Positions 5,886-6,229 of a stretch of DNA of 6,229 bases are shown in pieces. The DNA is from Candidatus Dadabacteria bacterium RIFCSPHIGHO2_12_FULL_53_21 (GTDB taxonomy: Bacteria; Desulfobacterota_D; UBA1144; Nemesobacterales; UBA2774). Location of the stretch: contig MFCJ01000123.1 in NCBI GenBank assembly GCA_001775255.1, positions 1 to 6,229 of the forward strand. The letters are read 5' to 3'. Numbering within the stretch: the first letter of the stretch is position 1; each line of letters starts with the position of its first letter. The translations under genes were made by a program, and so were the position numbers. The notes beneath the pieces were generated by a model that saw nothing but the letters and a program-made list of their open reading frames with translations, was not told where the DNA came from and did no database searches.

Positions 5886-5949
5886 ATGGGACAGATGGGA
5901 CACATGATCCGGGTATATACCCAGCCCGTCTGTCCCATTGTCCCAAAGT
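5886..5949. repeat. Right copy of the hairpin element flanking the kinase gene
   Basis: Identical to the left copy over 5897-5949. Here the left arm TGGGACAGATGGGACA (5887-5902) pairs with TGTCCCATTGTCCCA (5931-5945) over 15 bp with a single bulged G, so this copy folds better than the left one. The central palindrome GGGTATATACCC is at 5911-5922. It starts 28 bases after the kinase stop and could also act as its transcription terminator, though no T run follows. Confidence 0.8.
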
Positions 5950-5951
5950 CC

Positions 5952-6042
5952 AAATCCACCCTGCCCCTCCTTTAAGAAAGGAGGGAATTAAAGTCTTAAA
6001 GGATTCTTTTCCCCCTTTGTAAAGGGGGATTAAGAGGGATTT
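5952..6042. repeat. Compound palindromic element with AAATCC/GGATTT ends
   Basis: Outer arms AAATCC (5952-5957) and GGATTT (6037-6042) enclose two perfect hairpins: CCCTCCTTT/AAAGGAGGG (5965-5973 and 5977-5985, 3-base loop) and CCCCCTTT/AAAGGGGG (6011-6018 and 6021-6028). It resembles the dispersed CCCCCTTT-AAAGGGGG extragenic repeats common in environmental genomes. It may be a degenerate miniature transposable element. Confidence 0.6.
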
Positions 6043-6087
6043 AGCCTTTTGACAGATATGCAATAAAGGAGGCAGTGATGTAAAAAA

Positions 6088-6229
6088 TTACGAGAATATA
6101 TTGGTGATATCGTCTAAAGATAACCCAGCTTTTTTCGCTAATCTGGCTGTTGCTCTTACAATATCTGTAATATTATTTGTAGTAGCAACATATCCTTTTA
6201 ATTTCTCCAGAAAGCTTTTTTCATTTGAA
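6088..6229 (-). CDS. C-terminal end of an unidentified protein (partial)
   Basis: On the minus strand an open frame enters from the right edge and ends at TAA (6090-6088), giving 46 residues. The start lies outside the window. The segment reads as charged amphipathic helices, ending in ARLAKKAGLSLDDITNIFS. I do not recognise the family, and 46 residues are too few to name one. Its base composition (20 G+C in bases 6121-6180) matches the kinase gene and not the pnt operon, so it may belong to the same acquired segment. It converges on the kinase gene, with only repeat elements between them. Confidence 0.5.
   Translation of the reverse strand, partial: SNEKSFLEKLKGYVATTNNITDIVRATARLAKKAGLSLDDITNIFS

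Noticed and set aside
5803..6063. Minus-strand open frame of 86 residues
   Set aside because: It runs through the right-hand hairpin element, the CCCCCTTT repeat and the antisense end of the kinase gene; its composition reflects the repeats.

Overview
The window reads as a piece of a GC-rich Gram-negative-type bacterial chromosome with a low-GC accessory segment at its right end. The three-gene form of proton-translocating transhydrogenase (pntAA, pntAB, pntB), frequent ATA and AGG codons in otherwise GC-rich genes, and families of short dispersed palindromes fit an environmental Desulfobacterota-like or candidate-phylum bacterium. This placement is an inference and is weak; nothing here is a taxonomic marker.

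Layout. Bases 1-107 are non-coding apart from an inverted repeat. A minus-strand cyclic-nucleotide-binding-domain protein without a DNA-binding domain (108-578) is divergent from a small DUF2007 protein (746-1090). The 167-bp gap between them holds a TATAAT box on each strand and a clear CGGGTA/TACCCG palindrome. After a 248-bp gap with a recognisable promoter comes the operon pntAA-pntAB-pntB (1339-4185). It encodes all three domains of the membrane NAD(P) transhydrogenase, which uses the proton gradient to make NADPH from NADH. A weak intrinsic terminator follows.

Bases 4220-4600 contain no gene but several palindromic repeat elements. A soluble Hanks-type Ser/Thr kinase with a C-terminal zinc ribbon follows (4671-5858). 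It is much more AT-rich than the pnt genes (for example 22 G+C in bases 4801-4860 against 45 G+C in 3061-3120). The kinase gene lies between two directly repeated copies of a hairpin-forming element that are identical over 53 bp (4548-4600 and 5897-5949). Another palindromic element (5952-6042) and the 3' end of an AT-rich minus-strand gene of unknown function (6088-6229) close the window.

The left two thirds is ordinary chromosomal sequence. The part worth attention is the kinase cassette: AT-rich, bracketed by exact direct repeats, with unusual kinase architecture and converging on another AT-rich gene. It looks like acquired cargo, possibly of a signalling or defence type, but the function is not established by this sequence.
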